From the NCBI RefSeq assembly GCF_014596915.1, contig NZ_JACVWU010000027.1, forward strand, positions 1 through 64,000: a DNA stretch of 64,000 nt, read 5' to 3'. The translations under genes and the position numbers were made by a program. The stretch comes from Streptomyces sp. TRM68416. GTDB taxonomy: Bacteria > Actinomycetota > Actinomycetes > Streptomycetales > Streptomycetaceae. Of this stretch, positions 32,664-41,707 are shown piece by piece (within the stretch, counting starts at the first letter, position 1; every line of letters starts with the position of its first letter). The notes beneath the pieces are model-generated. The model was not told where the DNA came from, made no database searches, and saw nothing but the letters and a program-made list of their open reading frames with translations.

Positions 32664-34814
32664 ATGGCGACGCTCGGCATGCACCGGGACTTCCTGCTGG
32701 AGTTCGCCGCGCTGGAGAAACCCGTCCAGAAACGTGTCTTCGAGGTGTTCGAGAAGTTCGCGGCGGCCACGCACGCCGGACTGCACCTGGAGAAGCTCAC
32801 GCACCAGAAGGATCCGCGGCTGCGGACCATCCGCATCACCGACTTCTGGCGGGGCGTGGTCCTGAAGGCGGAGTCGGGCGGCAGTTATCTGCTGCTCAAG
32901 GTGCTTCCCCACGACAAGGCCAACGACTGGGCCGCCAAGCACCGCGCGTCGGTGAACGAGGCGACCCAGGGCATCGAGATACGCAACGACGTGGCCCTGG
33001 AACGGGCCACGGCCGGGCTGCGGGCGCTGGCCGCCGAGGAACCGTCCCGTCTGTTCCCGGCATCCGAGTACCCGGACAAGGTGCTGCGCAGCCTCGGCGT
33101 GGACGAGGAGATCCTGCCGATCATCCGGTTGATCCCCGACGAGGATCATCTTGAGGCTCTGCACAAGGTGCTGCCGGAGCAGCAGTACGACGTGCTGCTG
33201 GGGCTCGCGACCGGTATGAAGCCCGAGGCGATCGACCGGGAACTGGTGCAGGCGTACGCCCGGACCGCCGCGCAGGCTCCCGCAGCCGGCGACGGTGATG
33301 AGCTGGGGACCGCGATGGCCCGTTCACGCGGCCGGGTCGCGCTGGTGTCGGGGCCCGTCGAACTGCAGGGGATCCTGGAGCGGCCGTTCGACGCCTGGCG
33401 GGTCTTCCTGCACCCGAGCCAGTACCGGGTGGCGTACCACGAGAGCTACGCCGGTCCGGCGCGGGTGACCGGCGGGCCCGGTACCGGGAAGACCGTGGTC
33501 GCCCTGCACCGGGCGTACCACCTGGCGCGGCGACTGCCCGCCGACGCCCCCGACGGGTGCGTCCTGCTCACCACGTACACCAAGGACCTCGCCGCCGAGT
33601 TGGAGCGCTGTCTCGGGCTGCTGGTCAAGGAGGAGGACGTCCGGGCGAGGATACGCGTGGTCAACGTCGACGCCCTGGCCAACGAGGTCGTCCGCGCGCA
33701 GCGTGGCGGCACACCCCTGAAGCTGGTCTTCGACCAGAAGGAGATCACCGCCCGCTGGGCGCGGATCGCGCGTCGGCTGGGGATCGACTTCGCGGACGTC
33801 TTCCTCGACCAGGAATGGCGTCAGATCATCCTGGCGCAGTCCCTGACAGCCCCGGAGGAGTACCTGAAGGCGCCGCGCAGCGGTCGCGGCACCGCGCTCC
33901 CGCCGCTGAAGCGTCTTCAGGTGTGGCGGGCCGTCTCCGCGTTCGAGGAGCAGCTGCGCCAGGCGGGCGAGTGGACGTTCCTGCAGGTGTGTGCGGAGGC
34001 CGCACGCATCCTGGACGATCGGAAGGACCGGCCGTACCGCCATGTCGTGGTCGATGAGGCACAGGACCTGCACCCCGCGCAGTGGCGGTTCCTGCGCGCC
34101 CTGGTAGCCCCCGGCCCCGACGATCTGTTCCTCGCCGGGGACACCTACCAGCGGATCTACGGGAACCGGGTGTCACTGCGCTCGCTCGGCGTCCAGGTCG
34201 TCGGGCGGTCGCACCGGCTGCGGATCAACTACCGCACGACTCAGGAGATCCTGGCCTGGTCCTCCTCACTGTTGACCGGCGAGGAGCCCGACGACATGGA
34301 CGGCGGGGACGAGACGCTGGCCGGGTACCGCTCCACCATGCACGGGGAGCGGCCCACGACGACCGGTCACGCCACCAAACCCGAGGAGATCGAGGCCCTG
34401 GTTGCCCGGGTGCGGGACTGGACCGGCTCGGGAGTAGAGGCGGAGGACATCGGAGTGGCGGTGCGCTTCATCCAGCTGGGGCGGGACATCGCACAGGCCC
34501 TGGAACGGGCCGGTATCGCGGCGTGCGTGCTCGGCGCCGGGCGCGGTGGCCCCGGTGTGCGGATCGGGACCATGCACCGGATGAAGGGGCTGGAGTTCCG
34601 CTGCGTCGCCGTGGCGGGCGTCAGCGACGGAACCGTGCCGATGAAGTCGGCCGTGACCTCCGTGGAGGTCGACGCCCAGCAGCACCAGCAGGACATGAAC
34701 AGCGAGCTGAGCCTGCTGTTCGTGGCGTGCACACGGGCGCGCGAGGCGCTACGTGTGTCCTGGCACGGCGCTCCCAGCCCGTTCCTGGCACCGGTCACGA
34801 ACCCGCACCGCTAA
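32664..34814 (+). CDS. RelE-like domain fused to UvrD-family (SF1) helicase
   Basis: 716 aa, ATG 32664 with GGAGGGGG six bases before. The first about 95 residues, ending in RIRITDFWRGVVLKAESGGSYLLLKVLPH, resemble a RelE/ParE toxin fold. The remainder is a UvrD/PcrA helicase: GGPGTGKTVVAL (about residue 270), DEAQDLHPAQW (about 464), INYRTTQEIL, TMHRMKGLEF and the final FVACTRAREAL. RelE-helicase fusions are known near restriction and phage-defence genes. Whether the N-terminal domain cleaves mRNA or merely binds nucleic acid or the helicase cannot be told from sequence. It may form a two-gene unit with the preceding nuclease-like gene. Confidence 0.85.
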   Translation: MATLGMHRDFLLEFAALEKPVQKRVFEVFEKFAAATHAGLHLEKLTHQKDPRLRTIRITDFWRGVVLKAESGGSYLLLKVLPHDKANDWAAKHRASVNEATQGIEIRNDVALERATAGLRALAAEEPSRLFPASEYPDKVLRSLGVDEEILPIIRLIPDEDHLEALHKVLPEQQYDVLLGLATGMKPEAIDRELVQAYARTAAQAPAAGDGDELGTAMARSRGRVALVSGPVELQGILERPFDAWRVFLHPSQYRVAYHESYAGPARVTGGPGTGKTVVALHRAYHLARRLPADAPDGCVLLTTYTKDLAAELERCLGLLVKEEDVRARIRVVNVDALANEVVRAQRGGTPLKLVFDQKEITARWARIARRLGIDFADVFLDQEWRQIILAQSLTAPEEYLKAPRSGRGTALPPLKRLQVWRAVSAFEEQLRQAGEWTFLQVCAEAARILDDRKDRPYRHVVVDEAQDLHPAQWRFLRALVAPGPDDLFLAGDTYQRIYGNRVSLRSLGVQVVGRSHRLRINYRTTQEILAWSSSLLTGEEPDDMDGGDETLAGYRSTMHGERPTTTGHATKPEEIEALVARVRDWTGSGVEAEDIGVAVRFIQLGRDIAQALERAGIAACVLGAGRGGPGVRIGTMHRMKGLEFRCVAVAGVSDGTVPMKSAVTSVEVDAQQHQQDMNSELSLLFVACTRAREALRVSWHGAPSPFLAPVTNPHR

Positions 34815-34927
34815 GCGCCCATGGTGTCCCCAGCGCCAGCGGGAAGCGTTGCGTGCAGGCGCGGCGCGACGCGGGTGGGGCCGCGGACGTCCGTATGCCC
34901 CACCCGCCACCGGGGCACTGTCGAGTA

Positions 34928-37510
34928 TCAGAGGGTGCCGGGATCCTCGTCCGCCATACGGCGGGCCTCGGCGAGGGCCACCGTATGCGCGAACCACTCC
35001 AGCACCGCGCAGATCTCGTCGCTCTGCCCGGCGAAGACCTCTACCGCGAAGGACGGGCGCAGGTCGAGTTTGGCCTCAGCCAGGTCGATGCCCTCGATGT
35101 CGTTCAGCCGGGTCATCAGCTCGCGCCGCAGCGGCTCGTCGTCGAACGGGGGATGCCGCTTCAGATACTGGAAAACGACCTCGACCGTGCCGGAGACCGG
35201 ATAGATCGCCAGGGGCCACAGCGCGCGGGAGCCGGGGGCGCTGCCAAAACGCGCCAATGGGGAACAACTGGTCTCGCTCGCCCGGCCGTAGGCGAGGTTG
35301 CCGCCTTGCTGCTCCCAGAAGCGCAGCGCGCCCAGCACGCCGTCGACGGTCTCCTTGGTCTGGTTGTCACGCAGTTGCGTCTCGAAGCGGCCGGCCGCCG
35401 CCTGCTGCTCGTCGTCGGCCTGCGGTGACGGCTCAGCCTCCTCGGCCACATCCCTGCCCAGCAGCGCCGCCAGGTCGGCGGTGGTCAGCCGGTGGGAGCG
35501 ACGGGCCCGGCCGGCGTCGTCGAAGGGGACGCCCTCGGCTTCCAGGCGGGTCCGCGCATCCCCCGACTCCTGGCCGTCCGGCCACCTGAAGCCCGCCGAG
35601 ACGCGGCCGTCCGCCGTCAGCACCCGGTAGGCGCCGTGCAGGCCCGCTTTGGACGCCAGGTGCTGGCCGACCGGGACAGCATGGGTGCCGATGAGCGCCG
35701 CTACATCGCCGTACGTCGTCCATGTCCCGGCCGGCATGGCGAGGAGTGCGGCCCGCAGCTCCTTCCAACCGGACCACTCGTCGTCCCCGGGGGCGGTGCC
35801 CGCGACGGGACCGGGCCACAGCCGCACCGCCCGGTCGGCGAGGGCGCCGGCCCGGTCGAGGATCTCCGCCTTCCCCCACCGCTCCCGCCCGGCGATCTCC
35901 TGGTTCATCCGCAGAGCGCTGAAGTCCAGGATCTCCTGCTTGCGGCGGAACGGATGGTTCGACAGCCTCGCGTTGTCCGCCGAGAGGGTCAGGTTGCCCA
36001 GCGTGTGGACCAGAAGGGCGTGGAGTTCCTCCGGACCCTGTCCGTCCTCGGTCTCCTCGGCGAGCAGGTCCAGCCACTGGTGCGCGGGGCTCTGCGGCAG
36101 CACGTGCTCAACGGTCAGACGCGCCTTGGTGTAGTCGACTGGTTCGGTGGCTCCGTAGCTCTCCTCCAGCCTGCGCAGCACCTGGAACCGCTGGTTGCTG
36201 CGGCCCGCCTTGTAAAAGGGCCGGGTGCGGATGGCCTCGCGGACGGCGTCGTCGTCGGGCCAGACGCGGGCGCCCGTCTTGTTCTTCGACAGGAAGGCTC
36301 GTACGGCCTCAGCCGGGTCGTCGTCCTTGTCCATGTCCTTGGGCATCTCCATGAACACCCGGTTGCTGCCCGTGGTGGAGTACCCGGTGAAGAGGCGCCG
36401 CACCATGTAGCTCTCGGCGTACGCCAGTGCCCGGGCGGCCTGGTGGGGTGTGGTCTGTCCCTCGTCCACGCGATCGAGCAGGTGAAGCGCAAGCGGGTAG
36501 TGGGTCTGGCCGCCCCACCGGGACAGCCTCTCCAGCACTTCGCGCAGGTCCGGGTCGGGCTCCCGCTCGGGTTCCAGAATGCGCATCAGGCGTTCCGCCC
36601 GCCGTGCGAGGGAGGCGATCTCGGCCTCCAGGGCCGCCTCATCGGAGCTCAGGGGTTCCAGGCGCTTCTTCTGGTCGCGGTAGATCTCGCTCTGCTTGGC
36701 CCGGCTGTTGCCGGCCACCACCAGGTCGAGCCAGACGAGGAGTTCGAGGTTGGCGGGACCGAGCCGTTCCTGCATGGGCAACCAGAGGCTGCGGTACACC
36801 GACTCACCCCGGGTCGGCAGGCACATGAAGAGGTAGTTGCGCAGCAGGTCGCTCTGACTGAGTCCGACCCCGGTGTTGTTGATCGACTCGAAGATCCGGT
36901 AGACGTTGTCGCCCTCCGCCGCGGTGATCTCCACGATCGACAGCAGTCCGCTGAGCACGGTCTCCACCGCGTCCGTCCACGCCTCACCGCCATTCTCCTC
37001 GCCCTCGGCGAGGACGCCCAGGAAGAACCGGTAGGCGGCGCCCACGTTGCCGGGGCCACCGGCCCTGGGTGAGCTCTCGACGCAGGCGGTGAAGGCCTCG
37101 CGGTCCGCCTGCGTCGGCAGCAGGCGGTAGTGGTCGTTGCCGCTTCGGTACTTGTTGACCAGCACGAGGTCGTGGATGCGCTCGGCCTTCTGCTCCGAGC
37201 CACGTTCCCGGTGGCGGTCACGCAGGGCGGTGAAGGCGAGCATGAGGGTGGTGAGCCGCTGCTGGCCGTCGACGACGAGCCAGCGCTGCATGCCGCCCGC
37301 GGTGATCCGGCCCGGCGCCAGCACGACGGAGCCGAGGAAATGCGCTGCGGGAACGCGTCCCTCCAACTGCTCGTCCACCAGCTCCTGCACGTCGTCCCAG
37401 AGTTGCTGCAGCTCCTCCCGCTGCCAGCTGTAAGTCCGCTGGTAGAGCGGCACCTGGTACTGCTTCTCGCCCTGGACGAGCTCGTTGAACGTGGTTTCCT
37501 GAGCGTGCAC
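34928..37510 (-). CDS. GmrSD-like DUF262/DUF1524 protein with alkyltransferase-like domain
   Basis: 860 aa from GTG 37510 (GGGGAAAG before it). The N-terminal DUF262 ParB-like NTPase domain has the signature DGQQRLTTLM at residues 81-90. The DUF1524 HNH nuclease has EHVLPQS (about 466) and NLTLSADNARLSNHPF (about 507). These two together make a type IV, GmrSD/SspE-like restriction enzyme. After them, about residues 580-680 resemble the DNA-binding domain of O6-alkylguanine methyltransferases (GTWTTYGDVAALIG, GAYRVLTADGR) without the catalytic PCHR cysteine, as in alkyltransferase-like proteins. A further domain of unknown kind ends the chain. Such an add-on could recognise modified bases. Confidence 0.85.
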   Translation of the reverse strand: MHAQETTFNELVQGEKQYQVPLYQRTYSWQREELQQLWDDVQELVDEQLEGRVPAAHFLGSVVLAPGRITAGGMQRWLVVDGQQRLTTLMLAFTALRDRHRERGSEQKAERIHDLVLVNKYRSGNDHYRLLPTQADREAFTACVESSPRAGGPGNVGAAYRFFLGVLAEGEENGGEAWTDAVETVLSGLLSIVEITAAEGDNVYRIFESINNTGVGLSQSDLLRNYLFMCLPTRGESVYRSLWLPMQERLGPANLELLVWLDLVVAGNSRAKQSEIYRDQKKRLEPLSSDEAALEAEIASLARRAERLMRILEPEREPDPDLREVLERLSRWGGQTHYPLALHLLDRVDEGQTTPHQAARALAYAESYMVRRLFTGYSTTGSNRVFMEMPKDMDKDDDPAEAVRAFLSKNKTGARVWPDDDAVREAIRTRPFYKAGRSNQRFQVLRRLEESYGATEPVDYTKARLTVEHVLPQSPAHQWLDLLAEETEDGQGPEELHALLVHTLGNLTLSADNARLSNHPFRRKQEILDFSALRMNQEIAGRERWGKAEILDRAGALADRAVRLWPGPVAGTAPGDDEWSGWKELRAALLAMPAGTWTTYGDVAALIGTHAVPVGQHLASKAGLHGAYRVLTADGRVSAGFRWPDGQESGDARTRLEAEGVPFDDAGRARRSHRLTTADLAALLGRDVAEEAEPSPQADDEQQAAAGRFETQLRDNQTKETVDGVLGALRFWEQQGGNLAYGRASETSCSPLARFGSAPGSRALWPLAIYPVSGTVEVVFQYLKRHPPFDDEPLRRELMTRLNDIEGIDLAEAKLDLRPSFAVEVFAGQSDEICAVLEWFAHTVALAEARRMADEDPGTL

Positions 37511-37859
37511 GCGTGTCTTTCCCCCAACCGAGTCCCGGACGACCCATATTCCCCTATGGGCGCGGAGCTGTCCTCTGCCCTGACTCGATCAGTAGCGGCT
37601 CAGGTCGATCAGTCATGCCGACGATCGACTGCAGCCCGCCTCTGTCTGCTCTTCCCGGTGTCTGTAAGGCTTCGATGGGGCCTTGTGGGAGCCGTTGTGG
37701 GGGTCTCAGCTGGCTTGGTCCAGGGTTTCGCGAGGACTTCGACGGTCACCGATGCGTCCGTAAACTGAGTCAAACTACACATGGCCCCGTGCGCTACGTG
37801 TCGGTAGCGTAGGCCGGGCCCCCACACAGCAGGTCTGTGCCCCTCCCTGAAAGAGTCCG
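37511..37859. promoter_or_regulatory. Divergent promoter region between GmrSD-like and HTH-methylase genes
   Basis: 349 bp without a supported gene. It must hold promoters for both flanking genes. The only distinctive element seen is the shared 15-bp motif at 37760-37774. Confidence 0.45.
37760..37774 (+). promoter_or_regulatory. Shared 15-bp motif, site 3 (upstream of HTH-methylase)
   Basis: GTAAACTGAGTCAAA, 12 of 15 matches to the drmD site, 86 bp before the ATG at 37860. The distance to the start codon is the same as for drmD (86 bp). Confidence 0.4.
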
Positions 37860-39929
37860 ATGCCCGAGTCCGCAGAGTCCGCCGCCATCTCCGTGCCCCT
37901 CGCCGAAGTCGCGCGTATCGCGGGTGTGGGGCGCGCCGCGGTCAGCAACTGGCGGCGGCGCCACGAGACCTTCCCCGCACCAGTGGGAGGCACGGACGCG
38001 AGCCCCCTGTTCTCGCTGGCGGAGGTCGAGGCGTGGCTGCACCGGGAAGGAAAACTGAAGGCCGCCGTGGGACCGCTGGAACGTTTGTGGCCGGAGTACG
38101 AGGCACTGGGCGACCGGGATGCGATGGGACTCCTCGTCGCGGAGGTGGGTCTGCGGATGCACGGGGAGCCCTCCGAGCCGAAGGACAGCGATCAAGCCAC
38201 CACGTCGGCGCTCGGCGCGGGGCAGTCCGGTCTTGACGAGCGGCAGTCCGCTCTCTTGGAACGCACCCTGCACCTGGCCGAGGGCAAAGGCGCTGCCGAG
38301 ACCTTCGGTTTCCTTCTGGAGCGGTGGCTGCGTACCCACGTACGGCAGATCGCCGTCACTCCCCCGCCACTCGCGGACCTCATGGCGGAGATCGCTTCGG
38401 CGGTCCATGAGGAAGAGGTACGGGTCGTTCTCGATCCTGCGTGCGGCACGGGGTCCCTGCTACTGGCGGCGGGACGGCGATGGGACGGCTCGGGACTGGC
38501 CGAGCTGCGGGGACAGGACAGCGACCCGGTGCTCGCCTCCCTGACGCGAGCACGGCTGGCCGCCACCGGATACACGGGGCCGGCCCTGCCGGAGGTCACG
38601 GTGACAGCCGCCGACACCCTGCGCGCCGGTGCTCAGGCGGATGTACAGGCCGACGTGATCCTGTGCAACCCGCCCTCGAACGAGCGGGACTGGGGGCATG
38701 CGGAACTCGCGACGGACCCGCGCTGGGTGTTCGGTCAGCCGCCGCGCACGGAATCCGAACTGGCCTGGGTCCAGCACATCGCCGCCGCGCTGGCCCCCGA
38801 AGGGGTCGGGGTCGTGGTGCTGCCGCCCGCGGTCGCGGCGCGGCGGGCGGGTCGGCGTATCCGGGCCGGCCTGCTGCGCGCCGGTGTACTGCGGACCGTG
38901 ATCGCCCTGCCGCCCGGCGCCGCACCTCCGCACGGGGTGGGCCTCCATCTGTGGGTACTGCGGGCAGCGGGTACCGGCGGGGAACCCGGGGCCTCCCCGG
39001 GCGAGGTGACCCTGGTGGACACCGTGGCCGGGCAGATCGGCACCGGAAGCGGGAGCGGTGGAACCGGTGGCAGCAATGTCGACTGGAAGCGGATCACGGA
39101 ACAGGCAGTTAAGGCCCTCCGGGGATCGGGCGGGCCGGGAAGCATGAGGGTTCCGGTCATCGATCTGTTGGACGAGGCGGTGGACCTCACACCGGCTCGG
39201 CACATTCCGCGCAGCCGCACCGCGGACCTCGTCGACATGAGACGGTCCTGGGCCCTGTTCGACGCCCATGCGAGTGCACTCCAGGACGCGGCAGGCGTGC
39301 TGTCGGCCCTGGAACCGGTCGAAGCCAGCGACATCGCGCCGCTGATCACCGTCGCCGAACTGGAACGGGCCGGGGCGCTGGAGATCCGTGGCGGGCAGAC
39401 GCTGCCCGAGGCGGAAGTGGAGCGCGGCGTGCGTCCGGTGGACGGAGTACGGGTGCTGACCGGTCTTCGTCGACCCGGGGGCCCTGAGCTCTGGCTGCCG
39501 GCGGCGGAAGTGGCGCGGGGTGAGAAGAGCGGTGCGCTGACCGTCACCGCTTCGCAGGATGTGGTCCTGTCGGTGCTGGCGCGGGACTTCGACGTCCATG
39601 TGGACACTGAGGCTCCGTCGGTTCTCGGGCCGCAGCTCTGCGTTCTGCGCGTGGACCCTTCGGTCCTCGATCCCTGGTTTCTGGCGGGCTGCCTGCGGGC
39701 TCCCGACAATGCCCGTCAGGCGGGCACCCACGCGTCCACCACGTCCCGTGTGGACGTGCGGCGGCTGCGGGTGCCCCGGTTCTCCCTGGAGGAGCAACGG
39801 CGGTACGGCGAGATCTACCGGAGGATCACGACGTTCGAGAGGGAACTCCAGGGGATTCGCCAGGTGGGAGGCGAACTCGTCCGCTCGCTCGGTGATCTGT
39901 TGGCCCACGGCGGGTTGCCGCGCACCTGA
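37860..39929 (+). CDS. N6-adenine DNA methylase with N-terminal HTH
   Basis: 689 aa. Residues about 15-65 form a MerR/XRE-like helix-turn-helix (VARIAGVGRAAVSNWRRR, then LFSLAEVEAWLHREG). The methylase core has DPACGTGSLLLAA (about residue 192) and NPPSNERDWG (about 270). The fourth residue of the catalytic NPP[FYW] motif is serine, which may weaken base stacking. The C-terminal about 250 residues resemble a type I specificity half (FSLEEQRRYGEIYRRITTFE). There is no HsdR or separate HsdS beside it. It lies between the GmrSD-like gene and the kinase; its role in either system is unproven. Confidence 0.85.
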   Translation: MPESAESAAISVPLAEVARIAGVGRAAVSNWRRRHETFPAPVGGTDASPLFSLAEVEAWLHREGKLKAAVGPLERLWPEYEALGDRDAMGLLVAEVGLRMHGEPSEPKDSDQATTSALGAGQSGLDERQSALLERTLHLAEGKGAAETFGFLLERWLRTHVRQIAVTPPPLADLMAEIASAVHEEEVRVVLDPACGTGSLLLAAGRRWDGSGLAELRGQDSDPVLASLTRARLAATGYTGPALPEVTVTAADTLRAGAQADVQADVILCNPPSNERDWGHAELATDPRWVFGQPPRTESELAWVQHIAAALAPEGVGVVVLPPAVAARRAGRRIRAGLLRAGVLRTVIALPPGAAPPHGVGLHLWVLRAAGTGGEPGASPGEVTLVDTVAGQIGTGSGSGGTGGSNVDWKRITEQAVKALRGSGGPGSMRVPVIDLLDEAVDLTPARHIPRSRTADLVDMRRSWALFDAHASALQDAAGVLSALEPVEASDIAPLITVAELERAGALEIRGGQTLPEAEVERGVRPVDGVRVLTGLRRPGGPELWLPAAEVARGEKSGALTVTASQDVVLSVLARDFDVHVDTEAPSVLGPQLCVLRVDPSVLDPWFLAGCLRAPDNARQAGTHASTTSRVDVRRLRVPRFSLEEQRRYGEIYRRITTFERELQGIRQVGGELVRSLGDLLAHGGLPRT

Positions 39930-40028
39930 TCGCCGTACCCGGTTCTGCCACTGTCCCCCAGCCGGGCCGCCGCACCTGGCTCGTCCGCCGCCACTGGTCA
40001 GCGGGCCAGTCGCGACTGCCGGAGGTCC

Positions 40029-41561
40029 CTACAGCTCGGCCAGGCGGCGGACCAGGGAAGAGACCTCGGCTCCGAAGCCGCGCTCGCTCAGTTCGAGTGC
40101 GACCTCACGGCACCGTTCGACCAGGTGAGTCGGAGGCGAGGTGAGACCAAGCGTCTCCGACGCGGTCCGGCGCCATTCCTCGAGCGCGGTCCGCAGGTCG
40201 CCCTCGGGGATCCGGCATTCCGCCACGCCGAGCCGCGCCTCCAGCGTCAGCGTGCCGTGGCGGGGCAGCTGCCGCCCGTTGCCAAGCGTGGCCACCTTCT
40301 CGTAGAGCTCCCTGGCACGGCCGGTGCCGCCGTCGAGGCGCGCGGCATCGCCGCACATCAGATGGGCCTCCGCAACGGCGGGTTCCTCGAGCCCCCACTC
40401 GGACACGGCGCGAGCGAGCACCGAAGCAAGCCGTTCGCATTCGGCACCGGGTCCGGTCGCCGCAAGTTCCGCCCTGGCCAGGGCGATCAAGTCGGCGAAT
40501 TCCCCACGTCCGAGCCAGGGCCCGCGTCGCCGCACGGAACGACGGGAGCCGCCGTGCCGGACACGTTCGGCATGCCCCGCGGGGTCCGCCCACCCCCTCG
40601 GCCCGGGGGGCCCGAGGACGGGGCCTGCTCCGCCCAGCCGGTACCGGGCCGTGGGGTCCGGACGCAGCTCCGGGTCGGGTCCGGGGTCACCGGGTGCGGG
40701 CAGGTGTCCGCGCAGTACGGCGAGTGCTTCGCCGATGCCTGCCGGACGGTCGGCGGGTGTCTTGCCGAGCAGGTCCCACACGAGGTCGTCGAGGTCCTCG
40801 GGAATACCGAGGTTGATGTCCCGGACGCGGGGCGGTAGATCTTCAAGGTGCTGTACGTCCTTGTTCCGGTCCGGCTTGTCCTCAAACGGTTTTTCGCCCG
40901 TCAGCAATTCGAACAGCACGCAGCCGAACGCGTAGAGGTCCACCGCGGCGGAGATGTCCTGCTGGCCGCGGAGCTGCTCCGGCGCCATGTAACCGGCGCT
41001 GCCGGGGGTGGCACCGAGCGCCGTGTAGCGCGTGGCGTCAGGGTCGGTCAGGTGGGCGATACCGAAGTCGAGCAGCTTCGCCGTTCCGTCGTCGGCGGCG
41101 ATCACCACATTGCCGGGCTTAAGGTCCCGGTGCACCACACCATTGGTGTGGGCGTGGCCGAGGGCCTCGGCGATCTGGACGGCAACCGCGACGGCCGCGC
41201 CGAAGGGGAACGGGCGCCGCAGATCGAGGAGTTCGCGCAGGCTGAGCCCGTCGACGTACTCCATGACGAAGTACGGCTCCTCCTGGTGGTAACCGCGATG
41301 CAGCAGACGCGGGATGGCGGAGTGGTCCAGCTCTTCGAGGACCGCTCCCTCGCGCTCGAACCGCTTCAGCAGTTCGACACGGCGCCGCGCGCGCTCGGCC
41401 GGGGTGAACCGCCCCTGCGTGTAGGCGTCGAGGCGCAGCACCTTTACCGCGACGAGCCGCTCCGTGGCGGTTTCCGTCGCCGTCCAGATGCTTCCCATGC
41501 CCCCTTGATCGAGCGCTTCTTCGATACAGAAGCGGCCGTCGAGGACTTCCCCGGATTCCAT
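40029..41561 (-). CDS. Ser/Thr protein kinase with helical TPR-like tail
   Basis: 510 aa from ATG 41561 (GGGGG before it); a GTG at 41600 is also open. Kinase motifs: DQGGMGSIW, VAVKVL, HRDLKPGNVVI, LLDFGIAHL, YMAPEQL. All key residues are present, unlike the kinase at 8550. After about residue 290 comes a Pro/Gly-rich linker and then alpha-helical repeats (AEAHLMCGDAARLDGGTGRARELYEKVATLG), TPR-like. It is divergent from the Cas4-like gene across a 146-bp region carrying the shared motif. It is the third kinase of the island and has the same plan as the DISARM-side one. Confidence 0.87.
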   Translation of the reverse strand: MESGEVLDGRFCIEEALDQGGMGSIWTATETATERLVAVKVLRLDAYTQGRFTPAERARRRVELLKRFEREGAVLEELDHSAIPRLLHRGYHQEEPYFVMEYVDGLSLRELLDLRRPFPFGAAVAVAVQIAEALGHAHTNGVVHRDLKPGNVVIAADDGTAKLLDFGIAHLTDPDATRYTALGATPGSAGYMAPEQLRGQQDISAAVDLYAFGCVLFELLTGEKPFEDKPDRNKDVQHLEDLPPRVRDINLGIPEDLDDLVWDLLGKTPADRPAGIGEALAVLRGHLPAPGDPGPDPELRPDPTARYRLGGAGPVLGPPGPRGWADPAGHAERVRHGGSRRSVRRRGPWLGRGEFADLIALARAELAATGPGAECERLASVLARAVSEWGLEEPAVAEAHLMCGDAARLDGGTGRARELYEKVATLGNGRQLPRHGTLTLEARLGVAECRIPEGDLRTALEEWRRTASETLGLTSPPTHLVERCREVALELSERGFGAEVSSLVRRLAEL

Positions 41562-41634
41562 CCGTACCCCCGGCTCACCACGGCTCTCTGCCGCACCCAC
41601 GATAGCGGTTCACAGGAGCAGAACAACAAAGCGC

Positions 41635-41649
41635 CTTGACTTAGTTCAC
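41635..41649 (-). promoter_or_regulatory. Shared 15-bp motif, site 4 (kinase/Cas4-like divergent promoter)
   Basis: On the minus strand GTGAACTAAGTCAAG, differing from the drmD site by only the last base. On the plus strand its TTGACT half could be a -35 element for the Cas4-like gene 59 bp downstream. Placement between divergent genes would allow control of both. Confidence 0.5.
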
Positions 41650-41707
41650 AGACATACGCTCTCCTGAAGGTGGCCGCCTTCCTCAACTCCGTCGCGAAGG
41701 GAACGTC

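Noticed and set aside
37860..39929. A type I restriction-modification locus
   Set aside because: There is no HsdR motor subunit and no separate HsdS; the neighbouring GmrSD-like gene is of another class and divergently oriented.
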